From: Siphonobacter sp. SORGH_AS_0500
GTDB lineage: Bacteria > Bacteroidota > Bacteroidia > Cytophagales > Spirosomataceae
Direction of reading: 5' to 3'
Assembly (NCBI RefSeq): GCF_002838835.1
Contig: NZ_NHPP01000008.1
Location: forward strand, 1-64,000
DNA length: 64,000 nt
In this document: one piece after another, positions 46,121 to 54,837 of the stretch
Layout: each line of letters starts with the position of its first letter
How positions within the stretch are numbered: position 1 is the first letter of the stretch
The notes under the pieces: generated by a model
Seen by the model: only the letters and a program-made list of their open reading frames with translations
What the model was told of the DNA's origin: nothing
The model's database searches: none
Translations under genes and position numbers: made by a program

Positions 46121-47628
46121 TTACTTACCATTTTTCCACGTTTTGGATAAAGACAGAAATGCCCCAATGCGGGAACGATATAAATCACCTTGGTCGTAAG
46201 CAACTTTACCTGCTATGGAAAGGCCATTTAGATAGTTAGGACTAGTCTTTAGTAGTAATAGAGAAGAAAACTGATGGGCCGGAGTAGGAAAAGGAAAACT
46301 GTACGTACCTCGATTGAGGGTATAGGTTAATCGGGCCTGGAGAATTATTTTCCCCAACAGTAACCCATCACCTGCCAAATGAAATCCAGTTACCCGATTG
46401 ACTGGAAAATAATTTTCAGTGTGCGGTAAATTTTCGTTAGCTAATTCCCGATGCAAGGGTAGTAATGGGGTTCCAATGGCCTTATCATAATAAGACCAGC
46501 CTGTACATACTGGGAGTGATTGAAGTAATTATCCCCTCCCTGAAAACGAGCGGTAATATCAAAAGTTGATCCGGCCTGGTCGTTCGTGGTCAGAAATTCA
46601 AAAAGTAATTTATTGAGCCGAGTAGACTTATCATAAGCATGCGGAAGGCTCCAGCTTAATCCATATAATCCGTCAAAGTGATTAAGAAATAATAAACCCG
46701 AAAGATCTTCGAAAATATGCTGGTGGTAGAATAACAATGATTGTCTTTCTCCTTTCACTGTCAAGGCAATGTCATAATTTCCTAAATGGTTGCCTACTCG
46801 GTTTTCGCCGTCAAAGCCCGTAAACCGATCGTTTTCGCGTTCCTGAGAAAGTTGCCCAAGTAAGATGCCCCATAAGAAATCTTTGGGAGCCGTAGTCAGG
46901 TGTCCATTTACAGCTACGGGGGAGTTTTTCAGATACTCCGCATGTCCACCCCACTGCACCATGTGATTAATGCCGAAGTAGAAGGCAACCTTGCCGTCGG
47001 GTTTTCCGAAACGGCCATGCAGTGATTTGTAGTGCAGGTAAGCTCCCTGGATATAAGGAACGTCAAACCAGCCGTGAGCAAAACTTCCTTTTAAAGCAAC
47101 GAAGTTATTGAGGAATTTCAGAGGAATAAATCCGGCTGTTCCGATCTGAATTTTAGGAATGGGTAACGCATTATTTGACCAGACGATAGAACCGGAAGTA
47201 AGGGTGGTATCAGTAATGCCAATGAATTCTTTCCGGCGACCTCCCCAGAGTTCTACTCTTCCGTAACGCAACTTGGCATAAGCTTCGGGTAATACAAACT
47301 GTTTTTCAGGTCCGGTAATCTGAACGCCTTCTACGCCTAAGCCCCAATCAAGTTTACGACGATTAGCTTTATTCGAATCAGGTAAGGCGGTGGCAAAATT
47401 CAGCGAGGCTCCAGCCCGGAAGATACCCGCTGGGCCTTTGAGGGGTATTAGCCCAAATTCATTGGCTCTTAACCAGAAAGGAGTTTGTTGATCTCCGCCC
47501 GTTAAGCCATCGGCCTGAATGTGAATTTCATAGGGTTTTCTGAATTGAGCAGACAAGCTGCCCGTTGCCCCCAAAAGCAATCCGCAGCTAAAAAGAAATA
47601 ATTCTAAGGGGTGGGGGCGGAGGGCCAT
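46121..47628 (-). CDS. Capsule assembly Wzi-like outer-membrane protein (one-base frameshift)
   Basis: The product is a predicted outer-membrane beta barrel of the Wzi family, which in E. coli binds group 1 capsule at the surface. It has a signal peptide (LFLFSCGLLLGATGSLSAQ) and then the Bacteroidota Wzi pattern (TPFWLRANEFGLIPLKGPAGIFRAG, LPEAYAKLRYGRVELWGGRRKE). The first frame ends at 46441. Shifting by one base near 46495-46500 joins it to SYYDKAIGTPLLPLHRELANENLPHTENYF and the last strands, ending at 46121, for about 502 residues. No capsule genes are adjacent, so its role may be in another surface polysaccharide. Confidence 0.82.
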
Positions 47629-47765
47629 GTTATAATATAGAGGAATAAAATAATTACCTAAAGGCAGTAATACTAACAGAATAAATAAAAAGTTGTTTAT
47701 GAATTTTCCGTGAACTCTTTAGGTCGCCTTCTATTTTTGTAGATATATTCCTCTTCCAAACAGCT

Positions 47766-48398
47766 ATGAGTAAACTACTTGAAATCGCTAAAAGGCTTAA
47801 CGCACTGGCTCAGGCAGGGTTAACCTATTCGCCTAATGCGTATGATCTGGAGCGTTTTTCGGAGATTCGGGAAATCAGTGTGGAACTGCTCCATGAATTG
47901 ACGGATGAACCCATTGAAAAAATAGCTCCGCTTTTTGCTAGTGGAATAGGAGAATACCCAACGCCCAAAGTTGATGTTCGAGCAGTTGTGTTTCGGGGAG
48001 AAGATGAGTTGTTAATGGTTCAGGAAAAAATTGACCATTTACGCTGGACCTTACCGGGTGGCTGGGCCGATGTGGGGTACACGCCCTCGGAAATTGCCGT
48101 TAAAGAAACCGAAGAAGAAACGGGCCTGATTGTTAAACCTGTTCGCCTCCTGGCCGTCTTGGATAAACGCCAGCATCCCCATCCACCACAGCCCTGGTAC
48201 GTTTATAAATTTTTTATTCGTTGTGAAGTAGTTAGTGGCGAAATTCGTAGCGATGGACACGACATTGGGCAAGTTCGCTGGGTTCGCCGAACGGAATTAC
48301 CGGAGCTTTCGTTGTCAGAAGACCGTGTCACGGCTTCACAGCTCGAAATGCTATTTACATTTGTAACAAATCCCGATGCTCCGGCGTTGTGTGATTAA
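47766..48398 (+). CDS. NUDIX hydrolase
   Basis: This 210-residue hydrolase probably acts on a nucleotide-sugar or nucleoside diphosphate. About 60 N-terminal residues (LLEIAKRLNALAQAGLTYSPNAYDLERF) form the helical N-terminal domain of a Nudix subfamily. The Nudix box lies near residues 100-120 (PGGWADVGYTPSE then KETEEETGL). Two box residues differ from the consensus, Tyr for the first Glu and Lys for Arg, and I recall both as common in this subfamily. It heads a plus-strand run with DUF4834, prmC and moxR. Confidence 0.88.
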   Translation: MSKLLEIAKRLNALAQAGLTYSPNAYDLERFSEIREISVELLHELTDEPIEKIAPLFASGIGEYPTPKVDVRAVVFRGEDELLMVQEKIDHLRWTLPGGWADVGYTPSEIAVKETEEETGLIVKPVRLLAVLDKRQHPHPPQPWYVYKFFIRCEVVSGEIRSDGHDIGQVRWVRRTELPELSLSEDRVTASQLEMLFTFVTNPDAPALCD

Positions 48399-48427
48399 GG
48401 TGTCGTTAAAAATTTAGACTTAACGAA

Positions 48428-48673
48428 ATGATATTCAAGATCTTTTTGGTCATCATGGCCATTGGTTTCATATTTCCCCGCATCGTGCGTTGGGTATTCC
48501 GTTTATTTTTGAAAGAACAATTTTCCCGTGTTGAACGGGAGTTTCGTCAGGATCAGCAGCGATCCAGCCAGTCGCGTCCCCGCGAAGGAAAAATCAATGT
48601 AGATTATGCACCTCCCCGAAAAGAGGGTTATAAAGGGGGCGATTACATTGATTATGAGGAGGTGAAGGACTAG
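48428..48673 (+). CDS. DUF4834 family small membrane protein
   Basis: The 81-residue protein has one N-terminal membrane segment (MIFKIFLVIMAIGFIFPRIVRWVFRLF), a basic/Gln-rich linker, and the conserved acidic end INVDYAPPRKEGYKGGDYIDYEEVKD that marks DUF4834 of Bacteroidota. The function is unknown. It ends 3 bases before prmC, and the same pairing is, as far as I recall, common in related genomes. Confidence 0.8.
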   Translation: MIFKIFLVIMAIGFIFPRIVRWVFRLFLKEQFSRVEREFRQDQQRSSQSRPREGKINVDYAPPRKEGYKGGDYIDYEEVKD

Positions 48674-48676
48674 TTT

Positions 48677-49516
48677 ATGACCGCCCAGGTACTCTTTCGT
48701 CAGCTTACCCAACCGCTTTCTGAACTCTACGATACCAACGAAGCCAAATCCATTGCTTATCTGGTTTTGGAGGGGCGTTATGGCCTTACCCGAACGCAGG
48801 TTTTAATGGACCTACCCGTGACTGCACCAGTTACGGATATAGAAGGCATTATCGAACGCCTGAAAAACCAGGAACCCGTGCAGTATGTATTGGGTGAAGG
48901 CCATTTCTACGGGCGAACCTTCACCGTAGCTCCCGGCGTATTAATTCCCAGACCCGAAACGGAGGAACTGGTTCACTGGGCTTTACAGGAATTGAAAACG
49001 AGGAAAACCCCACGGTTACTGGATATTGGAACGGGCTCGGGCTGTATTGCTCTGACCCTGGCCGCCGAATGCCCGGATGCTCAGGTAACGGCTTTTGATA
49101 TTTCGGAAGAAGCTTTGACTATTGCTCGGGAAAATGCTCAGCGGCTAGCTGTTACGGTAGCGTTTCAGCAGGGGAATGCATTAGACCCTGAAGAGTTACC
49201 CGCTTCGCTTTTCGACGCCATTCTTTCAAACCCACCTTACGTAAAAGCATCAGAATCGCAGGAAATGTCGGCACACGTGCTGGAACATGAACCTCATCTG
49301 GCTTTATTTGTAGAAGATAACGATCCGCTTATTTTCTACCGGGCTATTGCTCAGTACGCTTTTTCACATTTGACTAGCAAGGGCTTCTGTGCCGTAGAAA
49401 TCAATCAGGCTTTGGGATTGGAAACGGTTGAGGAGTTTAAAAAAGTAGGTTTTTCAAACGTGGAGTTACGGCAGGATTTATCGGGTCGGGATCGGATGGT
49501 TATGGCCCGGCTTTAA
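48677..49516 (+). CDS. prmC: Peptide chain release factor N5-glutamine methyltransferase PrmC
   Basis: PrmC methylates the Gln of the GGQ motif in RF1 and RF2. The N-terminal helical domain (to about residue 90) carries PVQYVLGEGHFYGR, then IPRPETEELV, the SAM-binding LLDIGTGSGCIALTLA near residue 115 and the substrate motif NPPY in LSNPPYVKASE. Length is 279 residues. One of its substrates, RF2 (prfB), is in the same window. Confidence 0.95.
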   Translation: MTAQVLFRQLTQPLSELYDTNEAKSIAYLVLEGRYGLTRTQVLMDLPVTAPVTDIEGIIERLKNQEPVQYVLGEGHFYGRTFTVAPGVLIPRPETEELVHWALQELKTRKTPRLLDIGTGSGCIALTLAAECPDAQVTAFDISEEALTIARENAQRLAVTVAFQQGNALDPEELPASLFDAILSNPPYVKASESQEMSAHVLEHEPHLALFVEDNDPLIFYRAIAQYAFSHLTSKGFCAVEINQALGLETVEEFKKVGFSNVELRQDLSGRDRMVMARL

Positions 49517-49562
49517 ACGGAATTTTCATTAAATATTTTACCTGAATTAGTTAAATACTTCT

Positions 49563-50531
49563 ATGGCCGATTTGCAACATGCCCGGAAAATCAAGCAGAT
49601 GTTTGCTGAAATGAGCAAAGTCGTGGTAGGACAGGAACGTCTGCTTAATCGCTTGCTGATTGGTTTATTTACGGGTGGCCATATTTTGCTGGAAGGAGTA
49701 CCCGGACTAGCAAAGACATTAACGATTAATACACTGGCGAAAGTGCTGGATCTGGATTTCCACCGAATTCAGTTTACGCCCGATTTATTACCCGCCGATT
49801 TGGTCGGGACGATGATTTTTGACCGAAAACTGGATGACTTCCGGGTTCGGAAAGGCCCTGTCTTTGCCAACCTGATTCTGGCAGATGAGGTGAATCGGGC
49901 TCCTGCTAAAGTACAGTCGGCCCTTTTGGAAGCCATGCAGGAAAAGCAGGTAACTATTGGAGATCAGACTTTTCCGCTAGATAAGCCTTTTTTCGTCATG
50001 GCGACTCAAAACCCCGTGGAACAGGAGGGAACCTATCCGCTTCCCGAAGCCCAGGTAGACCGTTTTATGATGAAAGTATTCGTAGACTATCTGGATAAGC
50101 AGGACGAGCTAGAAGTCATGCGACGGATGACCAATATGGAGGCCGTCTACGAAGTACAGCCCATTTTGAGTAAGGAAGAAATCTTCGCGATTCGGAAAGA
50201 AATTAACCAGATTGCCATTTCAGAAACCCTTGAACATTACATCATCGAGTTGGTTTTTGCGACGCGTAGGCCGCTCCAATATGGTTTGAAAGAAGAGGCC
50301 CGTTACATTCAGTTTGGAGCGTCTCCCCGGGCCAGTATTGCTCTGAATTTGGGAGCCAAAGTGCTGGCTTACTTTGATGAACGCGATTACGTTTTACCCG
50401 AAGATATCAAGGAAATAGCCCCGGATGTATTGAACCATCGGGTTATTCTAAACTACGAAGCCGAAGCCGACGGCATTTCCAGTTTGCAGGTAATTGATTC
50501 CATTCTACGAAGAGTAGCCATCGGTCGATAA
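49563..50531 (+). CDS. MoxR family AAA+ ATPase
   Basis: This is a chaperone-like AAA+ ATPase of 322 residues. It has Walker A EGVPGLAKT (44-52), Walker B ILADEVNRAPAKVQSALLEAMQE and sensor 1 FFVMATQNPVEQEGTYPLPEAQ, all standard for MoxR. Such proteins usually work with a downstream VWA/DUF58 partner and membrane proteins, but the next gene here is convergent and unrelated, so the partners must be elsewhere. It follows prmC by 46 bases. Confidence 0.93.
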   Translation: MADLQHARKIKQMFAEMSKVVVGQERLLNRLLIGLFTGGHILLEGVPGLAKTLTINTLAKVLDLDFHRIQFTPDLLPADLVGTMIFDRKLDDFRVRKGPVFANLILADEVNRAPAKVQSALLEAMQEKQVTIGDQTFPLDKPFFVMATQNPVEQEGTYPLPEAQVDRFMMKVFVDYLDKQDELEVMRRMTNMEAVYEVQPILSKEEIFAIRKEINQIAISETLEHYIIELVFATRRPLQYGLKEEARYIQFGASPRASIALNLGAKVLAYFDERDYVLPEDIKEIAPDVLNHRVILNYEAEADGISSLQVIDSILRRVAIGR

Positions 50532-50532
50532 C

Positions 50533-51051
50533 TCAATATTCCTCCAATCGTTTACGATAAAGAGCGGCATTATCCGCCTCAAAACAAACGAAAATTACCC
50601 GCTCGAAAGCGTCTGGATGCTGGTTAATAAAACTCCGAACGGTTTCAACGGCGACTTCCGCAGCGGCAGCTTTGGGGTAACCGTACACTCCGGTACTAAT
50701 GTTTGGAAAAGCAATGGTTTTCAGGTTGTTCTGAACGGCTAGTGCCAAACTGGAAGTATAACAGTTAGCCAACGTTTCTGGCTCTTTTTGCTTGCCTCCG
50801 TGCCAGATAGGCCCTACCGTATGAATTACTTTCTGAGCTGGTAACTTTCCGGCTGTAGTGATAACCGCCTGCCCCGGCATACAGCCGCCCTGTAAAGCAC
50901 GGATGGCTCGACATTCTTCCAGAATGGCTGGTCCTCCAGCCCGGTGAATGGCACCGTCAACGCCACCTCCGCCGAGTAAGGAAGAATTGGCTGCGTTAAC
51001 AAGGACATCGACTGCCAGTTTAGTAATGTCTCCCTGAATAACTTCTATCAT
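50533..51051 (-). CDS. Macrodomain O-acetyl-ADP-ribose deacetylase (YmdB-like)
   Basis: This is a stand-alone macrodomain of 172 residues that would remove ADP-ribose-type modifications. Substrate-loop motifs are [49 protein letters not shown] and [20 protein letters not shown], typical of the MacroD/YmdB class. Its stop lies one base from the moxR stop on the other strand. Confidence 0.92.
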   Translation of the reverse strand: MIEVIQGDITKLAVDVLVNAANSSLLGGGGVDGAIHRAGGPAILEECRAIRALQGGCMPGQAVITTAGKLPAQKVIHTVGPIWHGGKQKEPETLANCYTSSLALAVQNNLKTIAFPNISTGVYGYPKAAAAEVAVETVRSFINQHPDAFERVIFVCFEADNAALYRKRLEEY

Positions 51052-51126
51052 TTGAGTGGTTGGTTAGTCGTTGTTGAAATGGGTAAATATATATACCATT
51101 CGGATTGATTACCCTAGTAAACGAAG

Positions 51127-51156
51127 CATCCCGAAAGTTCTAAAACTTTCGGGATG
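51127..51156. terminator. Hairpin after nadA
   Basis: A perfect 13-bp stem (CATCCCGAAAGTT with its complement) and a 4-base loop lie downstream of nadA on the minus strand. The T run is weak, so termination strength is uncertain. Confidence 0.65.
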
Positions 51157-51192
51157 TTAAATTTATAACAACTAGTAACCAGCAACGATCAA

Positions 51193-52197
51193 CTACTTAC
51201 TAATCTCCAACATGGCCTTTACGGCTTTCAGAGCTTTCACGCGGGTTTCTTCGGGAACCTGAATTTCGGGCATTTCGTAATACATGCAGTTATAAAGCTT
51301 TTCAACCGTATTCATCTTCATGTAGGGACATTCCGAACAGGCACAGAAGTTATTTTCATTGGCCGGAGCTGGAATAATCAGCTTGTCGGGATTGGCAATT
51401 TTCATCTTGTGCATAATGCCTGCTTCCGTTGCTACGATAAACTCCTTATTCGGCGACGTTTGCACATAAGCCAATAAACCCGTGGTACTTCCCACGTAAT
51501 CGGCTTCCATCAGAATATCTTCTTTACATTCGGGGTGAGCGACTAATAAAGCGTTTGGATGTTCGGCCCGGAGTTTAGCCAGTTTCTCCCGGGAAATATC
51601 GATATGAACAATGCAGGCACCGTCCCAGAGAATCAGGTCACGTCCTGTTTTCTTCGCTACAAAACGGCCCAGGTTCGCATCAGGAGCAAAGATGATTTGA
51701 CGATCTTCTGGAATGGATTCAACGATTTTCAGAGCGTTCGACGACGTACAGATAATATCCGTCATGGCTTTGATATCGGCAGTACAGTTGATGTAACTCA
51801 CCACCAAAGCTTCGGGATATTGAGCTTTGAAGGCTGCGAAATCTTCCTTAGGAGCCGAATCGGCTAGTGAGCAACCCGCGTTGAAATCAGGAATTACGAC
51901 TTTTTTATTCGGATTGAGGATTTTGGCCGTTTCACCCATGAAGTGAACCCCACAAAAGACGATCATATCGGCAGTAGTTTCCTCGGCAGCCTGAGCCAGA
52001 CCAAGACTATCCCCCACAAAATCGGCTAAATCCTGAATTTCACCGTCAACGTAATAATGGGCCAGAATAACCGCATTTTTCTCCTTCTTCATCCGAAGGA
52101 TTTCAGCCTTTAAATCAACATTTTTAGGGACAGAGCGACTGATATAGCCAATTCGATTGACTTCCTCCTCAGGGCTCATGGGAAATACAGCAGGCAT
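51193..52197 (-). CDS. nadA: Quinolinate synthase NadA
   Basis: NadA condenses iminoaspartate with dihydroxyacetone phosphate to quinolinate, using a 4Fe-4S cluster. It has [23 protein letters not shown], the cluster cysteines in [22 protein letters not shown] and [13 protein letters not shown], and [10 protein letters not shown] chose the ATG at 52197 (334 residues); the longer frame reaches into the upstream repeat and is not credible. It follows nadC on the same strand with a 108-base gap that holds the repeat. Confidence 0.95.
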   Translation of the reverse strand: MPAVFPMSPEEEVNRIGYISRSVPKNVDLKAEILRMKKEKNAVILAHYYVDGEIQDLADFVGDSLGLAQAAEETTADMIVFCGVHFMGETAKILNPNKKVVIPDFNAGCSLADSAPKEDFAAFKAQYPEALVVSYINCTADIKAMTDIICTSSNALKIVESIPEDRQIIFAPDANLGRFVAKKTGRDLILWDGACIVHIDISREKLAKLRAEHPNALLVAHPECKEDILMEADYVGSTTGLLAYVQTSPNKEFIVATEAGIMHKMKIANPDKLIIPAPANENNFCACSECPYMKMNTVEKLYNCMYYEMPEIQVPEETRVKALKAVKAMLEISK

Positions 52198-52207
52198 AAA
52201 TTCTTTT

Positions 52208-52292
52208 AGTTTGGAGTTTTGGAAGTTTTGAGTTTTGAGTTGAGGGTTGTAGCGTTCTATTAACCCCAAACACAAAACTCTAAACCCAAAAC
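52208..52292. repeat. Intergenic inverted repeat, copy A
   Basis: Arms built of GTTTTGAGTTTTGAGTT-type words (52208-52250) face a complementary arm with CCCAAACACAAAACTC-type words (52262-52292). It is the most degenerate of three similar elements in the window and lies between nadC and nadA. Confidence 0.55.
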
Positions 52293-52305
52293 ATTTTTCT
52301 CGTTG

Positions 52306-53157
52306 TTACCAGGCTTTCAGGCTTAAGTCTAGGCTTTTGACCTGATGCGTTAATGCTCCTACCGACACGTAATCTACGCCGCATTCGGCATAAGTGCGGA
52401 TGGTTTGTTCATTGATGCCACCGGAAGCTTCCGTGGGGTATTTTCTATTGACCCGACGAACGGCTTCCCGCATGTCTTCAAAGCTGAAGTTATCGAACAT
52501 AATCCGGTGCAGCGACTGCGTTTCACCTACGCGTAAAACCTCATCCAGCTCCTTCAGGTTTCGTACTTCAATCTCAATTTGCAGATTTTTACCCGTTTCT
52601 TTCAGGTAGTTATTCGCCTTGGTAATGGCGGCCTCGATACCTCCGGCATAATCCACGTGATTATCCTTAATCAGAATCATATCGTATAAGGCGTACCGAT
52701 GATTTACCGCTCCACCAATACGGGTTGCCCATTTTTCGCAAATGCGGAAATTTGGCGTGGTTTTACGGGTATCGAGCAACTTACAGGGTAAATCTGCAAT
52801 CAAATCAGCGAGGCTTCGGGTGTAGGTAGCAATACCGCTCATGCGTTGCATGCAGTTCAATACCAGCCGCTCCGCTTTCAAAATGGATTGGGAACGACCT
52901 TCTACCGTTAAGACAATGTCGCCTTTCTGAATAGCCGTACCGTCGTTCAGTAATAATTCTACTTTTAGCTCTGGATCTACTTCAGCAAAGATGAGCTGAG
53001 CCAGTTCTACACCAGCCACAATTCCGGTATCTTTTACCAGCAACCGAGCCCGCCCCGTGGCCTCAGCGGGAATGGTTGAAAGCGAGGTATGATCGCCATC
53101 GCCAACGTCTTCCTGAAGAGCCAGGCGTATAAATTCGTGAATATCTTGTCCGTACAT
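52306..53157 (-). CDS. nadC: Nicotinate-nucleotide pyrophosphorylase (carboxylating) NadC
   Basis: NadC converts quinolinate and PRPP to nicotinate mononucleotide, the step after NadA. It shows ALQEDVGDGDHTS at the N terminus, LNCMQRMSGIATYTR, the phosphate-binding LDTRKTTPNFR, AVNHRYALYDMILIKDNH, and GGINEQTIRTYAECGVDYVSVGALTH near the end. I prefer the ATG at 53157 (283 residues, normal length) to one at 53178. nadC and nadA form a short NAD-synthesis unit; nadB is not in the window. Confidence 0.95.
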   Translation of the reverse strand: MYGQDIHEFIRLALQEDVGDGDHTSLSTIPAEATGRARLLVKDTGIVAGVELAQLIFAEVDPELKVELLLNDGTAIQKGDIVLTVEGRSQSILKAERLVLNCMQRMSGIATYTRSLADLIADLPCKLLDTRKTTPNFRICEKWATRIGGAVNHRYALYDMILIKDNHVDYAGGIEAAITKANNYLKETGKNLQIEIEVRNLKELDEVLRVGETQSLHRIMFDNFSFEDMREAVRRVNRKYPTEASGGINEQTIRTYAECGVDYVSVGALTHQVKSLDLSLKAW

Positions 53158-53317
53158 AATGAATCGTGAGTGGTCCAATACAGCCTCGTTTCCGGGGCGA
53201 AAATAATGGATTTCGTAAAGAGTAAGTCCTTTCAGGCCTTTTATCCTATAATGGTTTCAGAAGCCATTTATAATTCGTTCTTTGAAAATTAATGAAAAAC
53301 GCTAACCCGCTGTTGTT

Positions 53318-54289
53318 ATGAAAATACTTCGTTCTAAACGCCATCTGTACCATTTCTGGGGGATATTATTAGTCATGGCTGTACTAATGGTGGGTGGAGG
53401 CCTAGTCATGTGTTATTCTTTTTTTACGCATGAGGGGACTCAAAAAACTACCACAGCACAAAAGGCAGCTCTGATTTTTGGGATCGGGTTCATCATTTCT
53501 TACATCTATGTGGCCTGGTTCATCTGGGAGCAGGCACCGAGTTGGCTTATGGATGCTGAAAAACTAATATACAATAGCAACGAAGTATTCTACTGGAAGG
53601 ATCTTGAACGTCTGGACTTAACGGGTAAATATCATTCCAAACGTCTCTGGAAAACCGGAGAAGGAACACGAATCATCTTTAAAGACAATAATGAGCTAAT
53701 CATCTTTGACGAAATGTATCAAAATAGTAGATTGATGAAGCTGTTTCTGGAGCAAATGATACCGGAAAAACAATCAGCGATTCATAGGCCGGTTATAGAT
53801 GAAAGAGAAGTAATAACTGACGATCTGGTAAATTACGAAGGGAGTGTGTGGCGAGCTTTCCTATTTTATGCTCTTTTGTTATATGCTTTTGGTTTTCCGC
53901 TCATCTTTATTAATCCAGATAATCGGGTGCCATTCGGTTTTTTAATGTATGCAAGTCTTGTTTTTATTTTTTGGCGATTAGCTGTCCATACCCTGCATAA
54001 CTTTAGTTTGTCGGACGAGGAATTCATGATCAAAAATTCACTTTGGCCCGGTTATCAGAAAGTCATTCCTTTGAGGAAGGTACGCGAGGTTATTTATGAA
54101 ATAAAGGGTAAGGGTATGCCTGCGTTAACCCTGGTTAAAGAAGACTTTCAAAAACAATCATTCATTGCGGAAGGATTAAGCGAGCAAGAATGGCTCGACT
54201 TACGCAAACAACTTTGGCAGAAAGGGCTGAACGTGAGAAATGAATGCATTCGTCCGGGAGAAAATCAGCGAAAGGAATCAGTGGAGTAA
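53318..54289 (+). CDS. Membrane protein of unknown function
   Basis: The 323-residue protein has two pairs of hydrophobic segments (about residues 12-35, 48-68, 182-200 and 208-228). Each pair is followed by a soluble stretch with similar logic (MDAEKLIYNSNEVFYWKDLERL and LSDEEFMIKNSLWPGYQKVIPLRKVREV), which suggests an internal duplication of a PH-like module. I do not recognise a family. Confidence 0.6.
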   Translation: MKILRSKRHLYHFWGILLVMAVLMVGGGLVMCYSFFTHEGTQKTTTAQKAALIFGIGFIISYIYVAWFIWEQAPSWLMDAEKLIYNSNEVFYWKDLERLDLTGKYHSKRLWKTGEGTRIIFKDNNELIIFDEMYQNSRLMKLFLEQMIPEKQSAIHRPVIDEREVITDDLVNYEGSVWRAFLFYALLLYAFGFPLIFINPDNRVPFGFLMYASLVFIFWRLAVHTLHNFSLSDEEFMIKNSLWPGYQKVIPLRKVREVIYEIKGKGMPALTLVKEDFQKQSFIAEGLSEQEWLDLRKQLWQKGLNVRNECIRPGENQRKESVE

Positions 54290-54357
54290 AGTATTTTTGA
54301 AGAAATCAGGGAAAGATGCTTTGCCTTTCCAAGGAAATTGTTATTTTCGTCCCCCAA

Positions 54358-54714
54358 ATGAAAAAATCACGTTCCATAGCACGGGTATTCAGCTTGTTTC
54401 TGGCAAGTGTGTTACTGATTGCTTCGGTTGCAGTGAAAGGAGTGTCGGCAAGACCTTTGCCGCTTCCCGCCGCTCAGACTGAAAAATCAGACCATACTTC
54501 CGGTACGCCTAAAGCAACCGTGCAGGCACTTTCCCCGATGGCGACAGTCACGGTGGCCGATTTTTCATTTACGCAGGACTTCTACCTGCTGCCACCAGCG
54601 GTTTATAGTTTTGAAACGGTAAAACCGCAACCGACGTCGATTGGAATTACCCAATTCCGACTTCCTTATCATGAGGTGCTTTTTGAGCATGTCATATCTC
54701 CGAACGCTCCGTAG
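54358..54714 (+). CDS. Small exported protein, unknown
   Basis: The 118-residue product has a clear signal peptide (MKKSRSIARVFSLFLASVLLIASVAVKGVSA) and a short mature part rich in Pro, Thr and Ser (RPLPLPAAQTEKSDHTSG). There is no recognisable domain. I chose the ATG at 54358 because it gives a proper basic signal-peptide start. Confidence 0.55.
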   Translation: MKKSRSIARVFSLFLASVLLIASVAVKGVSARPLPLPAAQTEKSDHTSGTPKATVQALSPMATVTVADFSFTQDFYLLPPAVYSFETVKPQPTSIGITQFRLPYHEVLFEHVISPNAP

Positions 54715-54837
54715 TTTCGGGTGAATGGGCAGCCTGTTTAGCTTTCCTTTTCCGCCTTCATTAGTAACCCCCTTTTCCCTTTTATTTATACTCCAATGAC
54801 TTTTCGTAATTGCGAATAGTCAAAAGCTCAATTCTCC

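Noticed and set aside
700-47628. Programmed frameshifting in ftsZ, purD and the other broken genes
   Set aside because: No SD-like element, slippery heptamer or conserved stop context is present at these sites, and the families are not known for recoding.
54240-54482. Open frame overlapping the end of the 53.3-54.3 kb membrane protein gene
   Set aside because: It has no signal peptide or domain, and overlaps two better supported genes in other frames.
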